A stretch of 19,449 nucleotides of DNA from Alistipes sp. GTDB taxonomy: Bacteria > Bacteroidota > Bacteroidia > Bacteroidales > Rikenellaceae. The stretch covers positions 1 to 19,449 of the forward strand of contig JAFLRS010000018.1 of NCBI GenBank assembly GCA_022511355.1. Direction: 5' to 3'. The position numbers and the translations under genes are program-made. The notes under the pieces are model-generated. The model worked only from the letters and a program-made list of their open reading frames with translations. It was not told the origin of the DNA and ran no database searches. This document shows positions 7,176 through 15,080 of this stretch, in pieces (within the stretch, counting starts at the first letter, position 1; each line of letters starts with the position of its first letter).

Positions 7176-8108
7176 CTATGCTCCGAAACGACTCAAAAAG
7201 TCGGCATACGCAAGACGGATACCCTCCTCGAGCGAAACTCTGCTCCGCCAGCCCATCGACTCAATCTTCGACAAATCCAACAGCTTGCGCGGAGTACCGT
7301 TAGGCTTCGACGGGTCCCACTCTATCTCGCCCTCGTAACCCACGGCTCCGGCAACCGTCAATGCCAACTCCCTTATCGACACCTCGCGGCCCGAACCTAC
7401 ATTCACGCACTCGTCGCCGCTGTAATTCTCCATCAGGAACAGACACGCCTCCGCCAAATCGTCCACATACAGAAATTCACGCAGCGGAGTTCCGTCGCCC
7501 CAGCACACCACTCGCGGCAACGACTGCATCCTGGCCTCGTGGAATCGGCGTATAAGCGCCGGCAGCACATGACTCCGGACAGCATCGTAATTGTCGCCCG
7601 GACCATAAAGATTGGTCGGCATGGCACTTATGAAATCGGTGCCGTACTGGCGGTTGAGATATTCGCAATACTTCAGACCCGAAATCTTCGCCAAAGCATA
7701 CGCTTCGTTGGTCGGTTCGAGCGACGACGAAAGCAGACTGCTCTCGCGAATAGGCTGCGGAGCCATTCGGGGATAGATGCACGACGAACCCAAAAACAAC
7801 AGCTTGCGGCAGCCCGTCCGACGCGCCGAATCTATTACGTTCATCTCCTGCATCATATTCTCGTAGAGAAAATCGGCCGGCATGGTGCGGTTCGCCTCGA
7901 TGCCCCCCACTCTCGCCGCCGCCATAAATACATATTCGGGCCTCTCCGACGCGAAAAATCCCTCCACCTCGGCCTGACGGCACAAATCCAGTTCCGCATG
8001 AGTGCGGGTCACGATATTCACATACCCGCGACGCTCAAGTTCGCGCACAATCGCCGAACCCACCATCCCGCGGTGTCCCGCCACATATATTTTAGAACTC
8101 TTGTCCAT
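7176..8108 (-). CDS. fcl: GDP-L-fucose synthase
   Basis: A 310-residue short-chain dehydrogenase that epimerises and reduces GDP-4-keto-6-deoxy-mannose to GDP-L-fucose in the cytoplasm with NADPH. The N-terminal nucleotide motif is GHRGMVGSA (11-19). Catalytic residues expected for the family are visible: S108 in GSSCIYP, C110, Y137 and K141 in YALAK, and H180 in VRSHVLPALIRRFHEA. The length matches the usual 310-320 residues. It is the last gene of the operon, 6 bp after gmd, which makes its substrate, and a strong terminator follows. Function is very secure. The fucosyltransferase that uses the product is not visible in this window. Confidence 0.97.
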   Translation of the reverse strand: MDKSSKIYVAGHRGMVGSAIVRELERRGYVNIVTRTHAELDLCRQAEVEGFFASERPEYVFMAAARVGGIEANRTMPADFLYENMMQEMNVIDSARRTGCRKLLFLGSSCIYPRMAPQPIRESSLLSSSLEPTNEAYALAKISGLKYCEYLNRQYGTDFISAMPTNLYGPGDNYDAVRSHVLPALIRRFHEARMQSLPRVVCWGDGTPLREFLYVDDLAEACLFLMENYSGDECVNVGSGREVSIRELALTVAGAVGYEGEIEWDPSKPNGTPRKLLDLSKIESMGWRSRVSLEEGIRLAYADFLSRFGA

Positions 8109-8114
8109 CCCCTG

Positions 8115-9206
8115 CTATTTAAGAATGCCCTTCTCGAGATACTCGGCCAGATTGACGCGGACCTGTTCGCCCGCACGTTCCGCCGCAACCTTCGCCATGT
8201 CGGATTCCACCATGATGCGGACCAACTCCGGAAAAGTCGTGCGCTTCGGATTCCAACCCAATCGGCGCATCGCCTTCGAAGGGTCGCCCAAAAGATTCAC
8301 CACATCGGTCGGACGATAGAAGTCGGGCGAAACCTCGACAACCACTCTGCCCGTCGCCGTATCGATACCTCTCTCATTCTCGCCTTCGCCCTCGAATCGG
8401 AGTTCGATGCCCGCGTAATGAAACGCCAGACGGCAGAAATCGCGCACCGAATACTGTTCGCCCGTAGCGATTACGAAATCCTCGGGAATATCGTTCTGCA
8501 GCATAAGCCACATACACTCCACATAATCTTTGGCATAGCCCCAGTCGCGACGCGAAGAGAGATTGCCCAACAAAAGCTTACGCTGCTTGCCTTGGGCTAT
8601 TCGGGCCGCCGCCAGAGTGATTTTGCGCGTGACGAAGGTCTCGCCGCGACGCTCCGATTCGTGATTGAACAGAATGCCCGAACAGCAGAACATTCCGTAG
8701 GCTTCGCGATATTCGCGGACTATCCAGTAGCCGTAGAGTTTGGCCACCGCATAGGGGCTGTACGGATGAAACGGAGTCTCTTCGTTCTGAGGCACCGATT
8801 CGACCTTGCCGTAAAGCTCCGAAGTGGAAGCCTGATATATGCGGCACGAATCGGCCAGTCCGCACTGACGCACGGCTTCGAGAATGCGCAGCACGCCCGT
8901 GGCATCGACGTCGGCCGTAAATTCGGGGACATCGAACGACACCTGCACATGACTCTGTGCCGCCAGATTGTAGATTTCGTGCGGGCGGACCTTGCCTATA
9001 ACCTTCATCAGCGACATGGAGTCGCCGAGGTCGGCATAGTGAAGATGAAAGCGGGGATTATCCTCGAGATGGGCTATACGCTCCCGAAAATCGACCGACG
9101 AACGGCGAATCGTGCCGTGGACATCATAACCTTTTTCGAGGAGCAGTTCCGACAGATAGGAGCCGTCCTGTCCGGTCACGCCCGTTATCAAAGCTCTTTT
9201 TTGCAT
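8115..9206 (-). CDS. gmd: GDP-mannose 4,6-dehydratase
   Basis: A 363-residue NADP-dependent dehydratase that converts GDP-D-mannose to GDP-4-keto-6-deoxy-D-mannose, the first step to GDP-L-fucose. Visible features are the nucleotide-binding TGVTGQDGSYL near the N-terminus, NLAAQSHVQVSF, catalytic STSE (127-130), Y152 and K156 in YAVAK, and the C-terminal signature RPTDVVNLLGDPSKA. The ATG at 9206 is chosen because the Rossmann motif follows at once. The frame stays open to a TTG at 9251 but those extra residues do not resemble the family. It lies 6 bp before fcl. The 97-bp gap upstream is the largest inside the operon; I saw no good promoter there. Confidence 0.97.
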   Translation of the reverse strand: MQKRALITGVTGQDGSYLSELLLEKGYDVHGTIRRSSVDFRERIAHLEDNPRFHLHYADLGDSMSLMKVIGKVRPHEIYNLAAQSHVQVSFDVPEFTADVDATGVLRILEAVRQCGLADSCRIYQASTSELYGKVESVPQNEETPFHPYSPYAVAKLYGYWIVREYREAYGMFCCSGILFNHESERRGETFVTRKITLAAARIAQGKQRKLLLGNLSSRRDWGYAKDYVECMWLMLQNDIPEDFVIATGEQYSVRDFCRLAFHYAGIELRFEGEGENERGIDTATGRVVVEVSPDFYRPTDVVNLLGDPSKAMRRLGWNPKRTTFPELVRIMVESDMAKVAAERAGEQVRVNLAEYLEKGILK

Positions 9207-9303
9207 AATGGAAGATCTCTTGTAACTGTATGTTGTCTGCACGTCATTCAAAGCACCGGAATCGGAGCGGGCGAATCGGGCTCCCGACCTGCAGCGGCAC
9301 GCA

Positions 9304-11118
9304 CTACTTCATCATGTAGTGAACACGCACCTTCACGCAGCGGTTAAGCTTGGCATTCAAACCGCGCGTACTTGCGTCGTCCACACGGCGCACCGGACCG
9401 CCCAGACTGCTCACAAGATAGATTTGCGAAGCGGCATTGCTCAAACGGTCGTTCTCCTTAAGCCACGTCACAACCGTATTGGCACGGTTCTGCGACAAAG
9501 CGGTATTGCGTTCGGAACCGATTCTCTCGGCATTCGCGCCCGAATAGTTGTCCTGACTCGTCGCCAGACCTTCGGCCTGAATCATCGTAATCACGCCGTT
9601 CTCCAGCACGCGTTTCACATAATCGACCGTCTCCGAATCGGCATATCGGCCTATGTAACCCTCATCGGAGGTCATCGCCGCATATACGTCGGCAAAACTT
9701 ACAAGCGTATCATCCTCGGCGATATCCATGTGTTCGCGCACCAGCTCCAAACCGCCATGCGCATTCAATCCGAACGATTCGGTCTCCGCATAGTTGTCGC
9801 TGCTCAACAGATTCTGACCCAAAGCGGCATTGTCGATACGGTACATCCACACATTGCGGCCGTCGAAGATGGGCGCATAGTAGAATCCGGCACGTTCGCG
9901 AAACTCCTTCATATCCTCGGGCAGCAAACTCAGCGACATCGGAGCCGAATCGGACATCTCATATCCGCGCGGCACGTAGTCGATTGCGAAATCGCGGTCG
10001 GCAGGTTCGGTGGGGATGTTCTCCGTAGCCAGTCTGTTGGGCGAATCCCCCTGCGCCAGACGCGAAGTCACGGCCGCCGTATTCACATATCGTCTTTGGG
10101 TAAAGATACCGCCGGCAAGATAGTCCAGCGCATTGACCGGAGCCCCCGCCACCAGCGGAGCATCGTCGCGACCCGAATAGTTGTTGGGATAGAACACATA
10201 GAAGGTCAAGGTTCCGTATTCGATTTTCGGCTCTTTGACTTCGCGTTCCTGCACCACCGTCACTCTCTGTTCGCGGTAGTCGCGCTGATAGATGGTGGTC
10301 GTACTCTGACCCCAACCCTTGCCCAGATAGACCGTCAAACCGAGCGAAACGCCCAGATTGAGGTCGATTTTGCGGGCCGCATAATTGGACTGTCCGCCCT
10401 CGCCGTCATGACTCGTTTCGTAGAATATGCTGCGCGCCTTGAGGTCGAGCGATACTCGCTTTTTGGGGTTGAAGAAGCGGCTGTACTGGAATTCGAGACG
10501 CGCGCTCAATTCGTTTTTGGAGCCGTAGCTCTTGCCGTAGCCGGTATGGTGTACGATGCCGACGCCGGCATAGAGATAGAACTGATTCATCAGACGGCTG
10601 CTGCCCACGCCCTCGTAACCGACGAACAGACGCGACAGGTTGAGCAACGCGCCGGCATTAAAGTCGAACCAGCTCGCTTTTATGGGAGTGTAGGTGTAAT
10701 CCTCGGCTTTGGGATTGTTGTGCAAATCTTCGCTGAAATATCCGCGCGTATTGGAGTACATAGCGCTCACACGCAATGCGATTCCGGGCGTGAACCACTT
10801 TCCGAATCCTATTTCGAAGTCGGGAGACAGCGTGCCCGCAAACTTGCCCAATCGCGAATAGTCGCCGCGGAATGTATGAATACCCACGTCGCCGAAGAGA
10901 AACCAGTCTTTGCCGAAGCGGTTCGTGACGACGCGCATGGGGTCGTTCAGCGAATCGCGCTGAATCTCAATTTCTGTCGGAGATTCATAATATGTAGTGT
11001 CGCGCAGCACCTCTCTCATGCCGACCGACTGTGCGAACGACGGCAGCATAAAGAGTGCGGCCGCAATGGCAAAAATCATTTTTTTTGCCGAGTAAAAACC
11101 CGTTTTTCTGAATTTCAT
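9304..11118 (-). CDS. OmpA-like outer-membrane protein, divergent C-terminal domain
   Basis: A 604-residue exported protein. The signal peptide has a hydrophobic core at about 14-28 (MIFAIAAALFMLPSFA). Residues about 70-290 show alternating aromatic strands (DWFLFGDVGIHTF, FYLYAGVGIVHHTGYG, LNLGVSLGLTVYLG), consistent with an outer-membrane beta-barrel. Residues about 290-480 are of unknown fold. The last ~105 residues resemble an OmpA peptidoglycan-binding domain (NTALSQNRANTVVTWLKE, ending LNRCVKVRV where the family usually has NRRVEI). The position of the usual ligand-binding Asp (GHTD) appears to read GLAT, while the Arg of the NRA motif is present, so peptidoglycan binding may be altered. 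It starts 21 bp after the phosphatase gene, inside the glycan operon, which suggests an envelope role linked to that glycan. The exact function is unknown. Confidence 0.8.
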   Translation of the reverse strand: MKFRKTGFYSAKKMIFAIAAALFMLPSFAQSVGMREVLRDTTYYESPTEIEIQRDSLNDPMRVVTNRFGKDWFLFGDVGIHTFRGDYSRLGKFAGTLSPDFEIGFGKWFTPGIALRVSAMYSNTRGYFSEDLHNNPKAEDYTYTPIKASWFDFNAGALLNLSRLFVGYEGVGSSRLMNQFYLYAGVGIVHHTGYGKSYGSKNELSARLEFQYSRFFNPKKRVSLDLKARSIFYETSHDGEGGQSNYAARKIDLNLGVSLGLTVYLGKGWGQSTTTIYQRDYREQRVTVVQEREVKEPKIEYGTLTFYVFYPNNYSGRDDAPLVAGAPVNALDYLAGGIFTQRRYVNTAAVTSRLAQGDSPNRLATENIPTEPADRDFAIDYVPRGYEMSDSAPMSLSLLPEDMKEFRERAGFYYAPIFDGRNVWMYRIDNAALGQNLLSSDNYAETESFGLNAHGGLELVREHMDIAEDDTLVSFADVYAAMTSDEGYIGRYADSETVDYVKRVLENGVITMIQAEGLATSQDNYSGANAERIGSERNTALSQNRANTVVTWLKENDRLSNAASQIYLVSSLGGPVRRVDDASTRGLNAKLNRCVKVRVHYMMK

Positions 11119-11139
11119 CGTGCAATTATAACTATTTTT

Positions 11140-11793
11140 CTACTTTTTCAAAAATTTTTCAACCATATATTTATTATGCACATCGGTTCCCATACAGTCG
11201 TAAAGTCCTCTGTTTCTTAACCATTCGGCCTTTTGACGGGCGTGTTTGCCATAGAGCCCCGACAGCGACGGTACATTGAGTTGGAATTCGATTCCCATAT
11301 TTTTCAGTTCGGCATACTCCCTTCTCTCCATGTAGATGTATCGTTCGGGGTGGGCCAGAACCGGAGTATAGCCGCTTTGCTTTATGCGTATGAGAATATC
11401 GTGCAAATCCATCGGCGGATTGAAGTAGGAGGTCTCGACCAACAGCCGTCCGTCGTCGAGGGGCAGCAAGTCGTCCGCGGCCAGACGCTCCTCGAACAGA
11501 TTGTCGAGCATATTCTCCGAAGCGAGGTGCAGACGCATTCCGCCCGTATAGGCATCTTCGAGTTCGGCGAACCGCTCGCGCAGAGCCGATGTCGTATTGG
11601 GGATATCCTCCATTATGTGGGGCGTACACCACACTTCGGCCATTCCCGCGGCTTCATAGATGCGCAATATCTCCAACGCCTCCTCCATGCTGCGCACGCC
11701 GTCGTCCACGGCGGGCAGAATGTGGGTATGGCGGTCGGTGAAGCCTCCGAACGTCACCGCAGCCGCAGATTTTCCATTTCCGAAAGGCCACAT
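11140..11793 (-). CDS. CpsB/CapC/YwqE-type PHP-family protein-tyrosine phosphatase
   Basis: A 217-residue metal-dependent phosphatase of the PHP fold, the type that dephosphorylates tyrosine kinases controlling capsule and exopolysaccharide assembly. Metal-ligand motifs are in the expected order: DRHTHILPAVDDG (H22, H24, D30/D31), TPH (H59), ASEN (E93), LAHPERY (H148) and GTDVH (D204, H206). The length fits the family (about 215-260). The dehydratase stop and the ATG at 11793 form a TGATG junction, so translation is probably coupled. A GTG two residues upstream (11796) is the only alternative. The tyrosine kinase partner (Wzc/BY-kinase) is not in the window. Confidence 0.9.
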   Translation of the reverse strand: MWPFGNGKSAAAVTFGGFTDRHTHILPAVDDGVRSMEEALEILRIYEAAGMAEVWCTPHIMEDIPNTTSALRERFAELEDAYTGGMRLHLASENMLDNLFEERLAADDLLPLDDGRLLVETSYFNPPMDLHDILIRIKQSGYTPVLAHPERYIYMERREYAELKNMGIEFQLNVPSLSGLYGKHARQKAEWLRNRGLYDCMGTDVHNKYMVEKFLKK

Positions 11794-13364
11794 CACGCAT
11801 TATGTTTTACGGGGTTGTATTCGGGCACCAGTCCGCACATAAGACGCACCGTGGCTTCGGCATCGTAGGTGCGTGCGACGGCCACCAACTCGTCGATGCG
11901 CACCGCCACGCTGTCGAAATCGTATTCGCGCACTTTGGCTATTTTAATCTTGTCGTGCGAAGTGGGCAGCACCGTTTCGTCGGCGGTAAGCACCTCTTCG
12001 TAGAGTTTTTCGCCGTTGCGCAGACCCGTATATTCTATTTTTATGTCTTTTCGGCCGCTTATCTTTATCATCTTTTTGGCGAGGTCGGCTATTCTGACCG
12101 GTTCGCCCATATCGAATGCAAAGATTTCGCCGCCGTGACCTATGGTGGCCGCTTCAAGCACCAATTGACACGCTTCGGGTATGAGCATGAAGTAGCGTAT
12201 GATGTCGGGGTGGGTCACCTGCACAGGTCCGCCGCGGCGTATCTGCTCGCGGAAGATGGGAACCACCGAACCGTTGGAACCCAGCACATTGCCGAATCGG
12301 GTGGTGATGAACTGACAGCTGCCGCGACGATGTTCGTCGTGCGAAAGACTCTGACAGTATATCTCGCAGATGCGCTTCGAACATCCCATGATATTGGTCG
12401 GATTGACCGCCTTGTCGGTGCTTATCATCACGAACTTGTCCACACCGAACTTCACCGCCAAATCGGCCAGTTTGCGTGTTCCGTCGACGTTGTTCAGCAC
12501 GCTCTCGACGGGATTGTCCTCCATCATGGGGACGTGTTTGTAGGCTGCGGCATGGAAGATTATTTCGGGCCGGAAGCGGTCGAAGATATGTTCCATGCGG
12601 TGGCTGTGGCAGATGTCGGTGACCACGGCCTTGTATTCGGCATTGCAGCCGCTGCGTTCGAGCATCATCCGCACTTCGTGCAGCGGCGATTCCGACTGGT
12701 CGATAAGCACCAGCGATGCAGGTTCGTAACCGAGCAGCTGACGCACCAATTCGCTGCCTATGCTGCCGCCGGCACCCGTAATCATTATGCGTTTGCCGCG
12801 CATTTCGCTGCCTATGGCATCGGTATTGACGCTTATCGGCTTGCGCTGAAGAAGTTCCGACATCTCCATATTGAGCAGGGCTATGTCGCTCAATCCGTAG
12901 GCTCCGCTCGAATCGCTGCGGCGCACATAGAAGTCGTAGTGGATGCGCACCAACGCCCTGAGGCAGCCCATAACCATGAACGAAAAGACCATTTGCAGCA
13001 TCAAATCGCCGTAACCGAACGGAACGGTCAGATAACGGTCGGGGAGCGTCAGCCGCAGAACCACGGTCAGCGAGGCTCCGAATATCAGAGCGGCAGTCGA
13101 ACGCAGCGAACTGCGGTAAGGCAGCATATTTTCGAAACTGTTGTAGGTCTGCAGCAGCACGAAACCCGCCATATAGCACAACATATTAACCAGCAGCAGA
13201 CAGAGCAGCGGAACGAAATCGCTCAGACTCGCCGAGGTCCCGTGATTGAACGAATATGCGAACAGACCGGTAAATACGGTGATGACTGAATCGGCTGCGA
13301 GCAGAGTGCCCCAATGAGGTCCGAGTTTCAGGCTTTGCAGTTTGGTTTTCAGTGTTTTATACAT
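11793..13364 (-). CDS. Membrane PglF/CapD-type nucleotide-sugar 4,6-dehydratase, short form
   Basis: A 523-residue protein expected to turn UDP-GlcNAc into the 4-keto-6-deoxy sugar, the first step to bacillosamine- or AATGal-type sugars. Four hydrophobic segments lie at about 19-39, 52-72, 90-106 and 119-139. The catalytic SDR domain starts near 190, with GAGGSIGSE (197-205), HAAAYKHVPMME, STDKAVNPTNIMG (T316, D317, K318) and the MGxSK (326-330) that replaces the usual YxxxK in this family. Membrane-bound relatives are usually about 590-660 residues, with an extra Rossmann-like domain between membrane and catalytic parts. Here only about 50 residues separate them, so that domain seems absent. 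It overlaps the aminotransferase gene by 16 bp and the phosphatase by 1 bp. The catalytic call is confident; the exact sugar product is not. Confidence 0.92.
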   Translation of the reverse strand: MYKTLKTKLQSLKLGPHWGTLLAADSVITVFTGLFAYSFNHGTSASLSDFVPLLCLLLVNMLCYMAGFVLLQTYNSFENMLPYRSSLRSTAALIFGASLTVVLRLTLPDRYLTVPFGYGDLMLQMVFSFMVMGCLRALVRIHYDFYVRRSDSSGAYGLSDIALLNMEMSELLQRKPISVNTDAIGSEMRGKRIMITGAGGSIGSELVRQLLGYEPASLVLIDQSESPLHEVRMMLERSGCNAEYKAVVTDICHSHRMEHIFDRFRPEIIFHAAAYKHVPMMEDNPVESVLNNVDGTRKLADLAVKFGVDKFVMISTDKAVNPTNIMGCSKRICEIYCQSLSHDEHRRGSCQFITTRFGNVLGSNGSVVPIFREQIRRGGPVQVTHPDIIRYFMLIPEACQLVLEAATIGHGGEIFAFDMGEPVRIADLAKKMIKISGRKDIKIEYTGLRNGEKLYEEVLTADETVLPTSHDKIKIAKVREYDFDSVAVRIDELVAVARTYDAEATVRLMCGLVPEYNPVKHNA

Positions 13365-14491
13365 TTTTTGATTTCATTTGCAATCATTATTACATCATCT
13401 TCGCTCACGCAGGGGCCCGACGGCAGACACAAACCCCGGCCGAAGAGTGCGGCACTCACGCCGTTTTCGTATCGCGGAGCCTCTTTGTATACGGGTTGCA
13501 GATGCATGGGTTTCCACAGCGGCCGGCTCTCCACGTTGCACGATTCCAGATGCCGGCGCACGCTTTCGTAATCGGTGCCCGTGGCCTCGGGGTCGATGAG
13601 TATGGTGTTGAGCCAGTAGTTGCTGTCGAAACGCTCCGACGGATTGAGATGCACCTCGATGCCCGGAGTATCGGCGAACAGTTCGGCATAGAGAGCCGCC
13701 AGACGGCGGTGATGTGCCGCATGAACCTCGACGACCGTCATCTGACCGCGGCCTATGCCCGCTGCGATGTTGCTCATGCGGTAGTTGTAGCCTATATGCT
13801 CGTGCTGATAGTACGGGAACGGTTCGCGTGCCTGCGTGGCGTAGAACAGAGCCCGACGTTTCATCTCGGCCGACGGACACGCCAAAGCTCCGCCGCCGCC
13901 CGTGGTTATCATCTTGTTGCCGTTGAAGCTCAGCACTCCGTACTCGCCGAAAGTTCCGCACATACGGCCGTCGTAACGCGAACCCATGGCCTCGGCCGCA
14001 TCCTCCACAACCGGAATCCCGTAACGGCCGGCAATCTCCATTATCTCGGTCATGCGCGCCGGCATACCGTACATATGAACCGCCACTATCGCTTTGGGTT
14101 TGCGTCCGCGTTTGGCTATGCGGTCGCGGATGGCCTCCTCCATAAGTTCGGGCGAGATGTTCCATGTGTCGGGTTCGCTGTCCACGAATACCGGCACCGC
14201 TCCCTGATATACCACCGGATTGGCCGAAGCCGCAAACGTCCAGCTCTGACATATCACCTCGTCGCCGCGGTCCACGCCCGACAGTATCAGACCCGTGTGG
14301 ACCGCAGCCGTACCCGACGACAGTGCGGCTACATGACGGCCTTCGCCCATATACCGCTCCAATTCGAGTTCGAAAGCATCCACATTCGGACCCAGAGGCG
14401 CAACCCATTCGGTGTCGAAAGCCTCCTGTATGTACCTCTGCTCCTCGCCGCTCATGCGGGCCAGACACAAATTTATTCTTCGTCTCTTCAT
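13349..14491 (-). CDS. DegT/DnrJ/EryC1/StrS-family sugar aminotransferase (PglE/WcfR-like)
   Basis: A 380-residue PLP-dependent aminotransferase that would add an amino group to C4 of the 4-keto sugar made by the neighbouring dehydratase, probably using glutamate. Visible motifs are the cofactor-binding SSGTAAVH (58-65), SWTFAAS, VEDAAEAMGS (162-171) and the PLP lysine K193 in SFNGNKMITTGGGG. The length fits the family (about 370-400). The ATG at 14491 overlaps the preceding stop as ATGA; a TTG at 14497 is the only upstream alternative. Its place between a PglC-like transferase and a PglF-like dehydratase matches bacillosamine and PSA-type AATGal pathways. Whether the product is the gluco (PglE) or galacto (WcfR) epimer cannot be read by eye. 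Confidence 0.93.
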   Translation of the reverse strand: MKRRRINLCLARMSGEEQRYIQEAFDTEWVAPLGPNVDAFELELERYMGEGRHVAALSSGTAAVHTGLILSGVDRGDEVICQSWTFAASANPVVYQGAVPVFVDSEPDTWNISPELMEEAIRDRIAKRGRKPKAIVAVHMYGMPARMTEIMEIAGRYGIPVVEDAAEAMGSRYDGRMCGTFGEYGVLSFNGNKMITTGGGGALACPSAEMKRRALFYATQAREPFPYYQHEHIGYNYRMSNIAAGIGRGQMTVVEVHAAHHRRLAALYAELFADTPGIEVHLNPSERFDSNYWLNTILIDPEATGTDYESVRRHLESCNVESRPLWKPMHLQPVYKEAPRYENGVSAALFGRGLCLPSGPCVSEDDVIMIANEIKKCIKH

Positions 14492-15072
14492 TTGCAAATG
14501 TGCAGTGTCTGCAATATTATTTTAATGTCGCCCGCAAAATTCGCGTTTCTCGCATAGTCGAGATTGATGCGCACCTTGTCGGGCCATATCACTTCATCGT
14601 TGTATCGCTGCGGGTCGGCCTGCTTCGCCAGCAGCTCCTCCTCGTTGCGGTATTTGAGCGTCGCGGGACCCGTAATCCCCGGACGCAGAGCAAGTATCGC
14701 GCGAGCCTCGCCCTCCAGACGGTCGGCATAGCCCGGAACATCGGGACGCGGACCCACAAAACTCATGTCGCCCTTCAGAACATTCCACAATTCGGGCATC
14801 TCGTCGAGCTTGAAACGGCGCAGAAAGGCCCCCAACGGCGTAATCCTGCTCTCGCCCGCAACACTCACGCACGAACCGTTGTGACCGACGCTCATGGTGC
14901 GGAACTTCACCAGCGTGAAGAGCCGTCCGTTACGACCCACCCTGCTCTGACGGAAAAACACCGGACCGTCGGGCATCTTTATCCTCACCGCCGCAGCGGT
15001 AATCAGCAGCAGAGGCCATACCGTCAGCAGTCCGAAAAAAGCCGCCGTGCGGTCGAATACGAATTTCAACAT
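14488..15072 (-). CDS. Small polyprenyl-phosphate sugar-1-phosphate transferase (PglC/WcfS type)
   Basis: A 194-residue monotopic phosphoglycosyl transferase that moves a sugar-1-phosphate from its UDP donor to undecaprenyl phosphate, starting glycan assembly on the inner membrane. Features are an N-terminal hydrophobic re-entrant helix with an internal Pro (about 9-29, TVWPLLLI), VKFRTM (55-60), the catalytic Asp-Glu pair D90-E91 in LDEMPELWNVLKGD, and the closing SFVGPRP. Small size and the lack of the extra four-helix N-terminal part place it with PglC rather than WbaP/WcaJ. It begins 8 bp after the GNAT gene and its stop overlaps the aminotransferase start. With the sugar-modifying genes around it, a 4-amino-4,6-dideoxy sugar or its N-acetyl form is the likely substrate. 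Confidence 0.93.
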   Translation of the reverse strand: MLKFVFDRTAAFFGLLTVWPLLLITAAAVRIKMPDGPVFFRQSRVGRNGRLFTLVKFRTMSVGHNGSCVSVAGESRITPLGAFLRRFKLDEMPELWNVLKGDMSFVGPRPDVPGYADRLEGEARAILALRPGITGPATLKYRNEEELLAKQADPQRYNDEVIWPDKVRINLDYARNANFAGDIKIILQTLHICK

Positions 15073-15080
15073 ATTGTTTT

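Noticed and set aside
1..9206. A functional link between the Sus locus and the neighbouring glycan-synthesis operon (import of a sugar for fucosylation)
   Set aside because: A terminator and a separate promoter divide the two, no fucosidase or fucose-salvage gene is visible, and gmd/fcl make fucose de novo; adjacency alone is not evidence.
9207..9251. TTG start for gmd 15 codons upstream
   Set aside because: The Rossmann motif begins directly after the ATG at 9206 and the extension has no family likeness.
9207..9303. Possible promoter or terminator in the 97-bp gap between the OmpA-like gene and gmd
   Set aside because: Only a 5-bp inverted repeat and no TAnnTTTG box with a paired TTTG are visible; nothing firm supports a regulatory site.
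14492..14497. TTG start two codons upstream of the aminotransferase ATG
   Set aside because: The ATG at 14491 gives a standard ATGA overlap and the protein already begins like its family.
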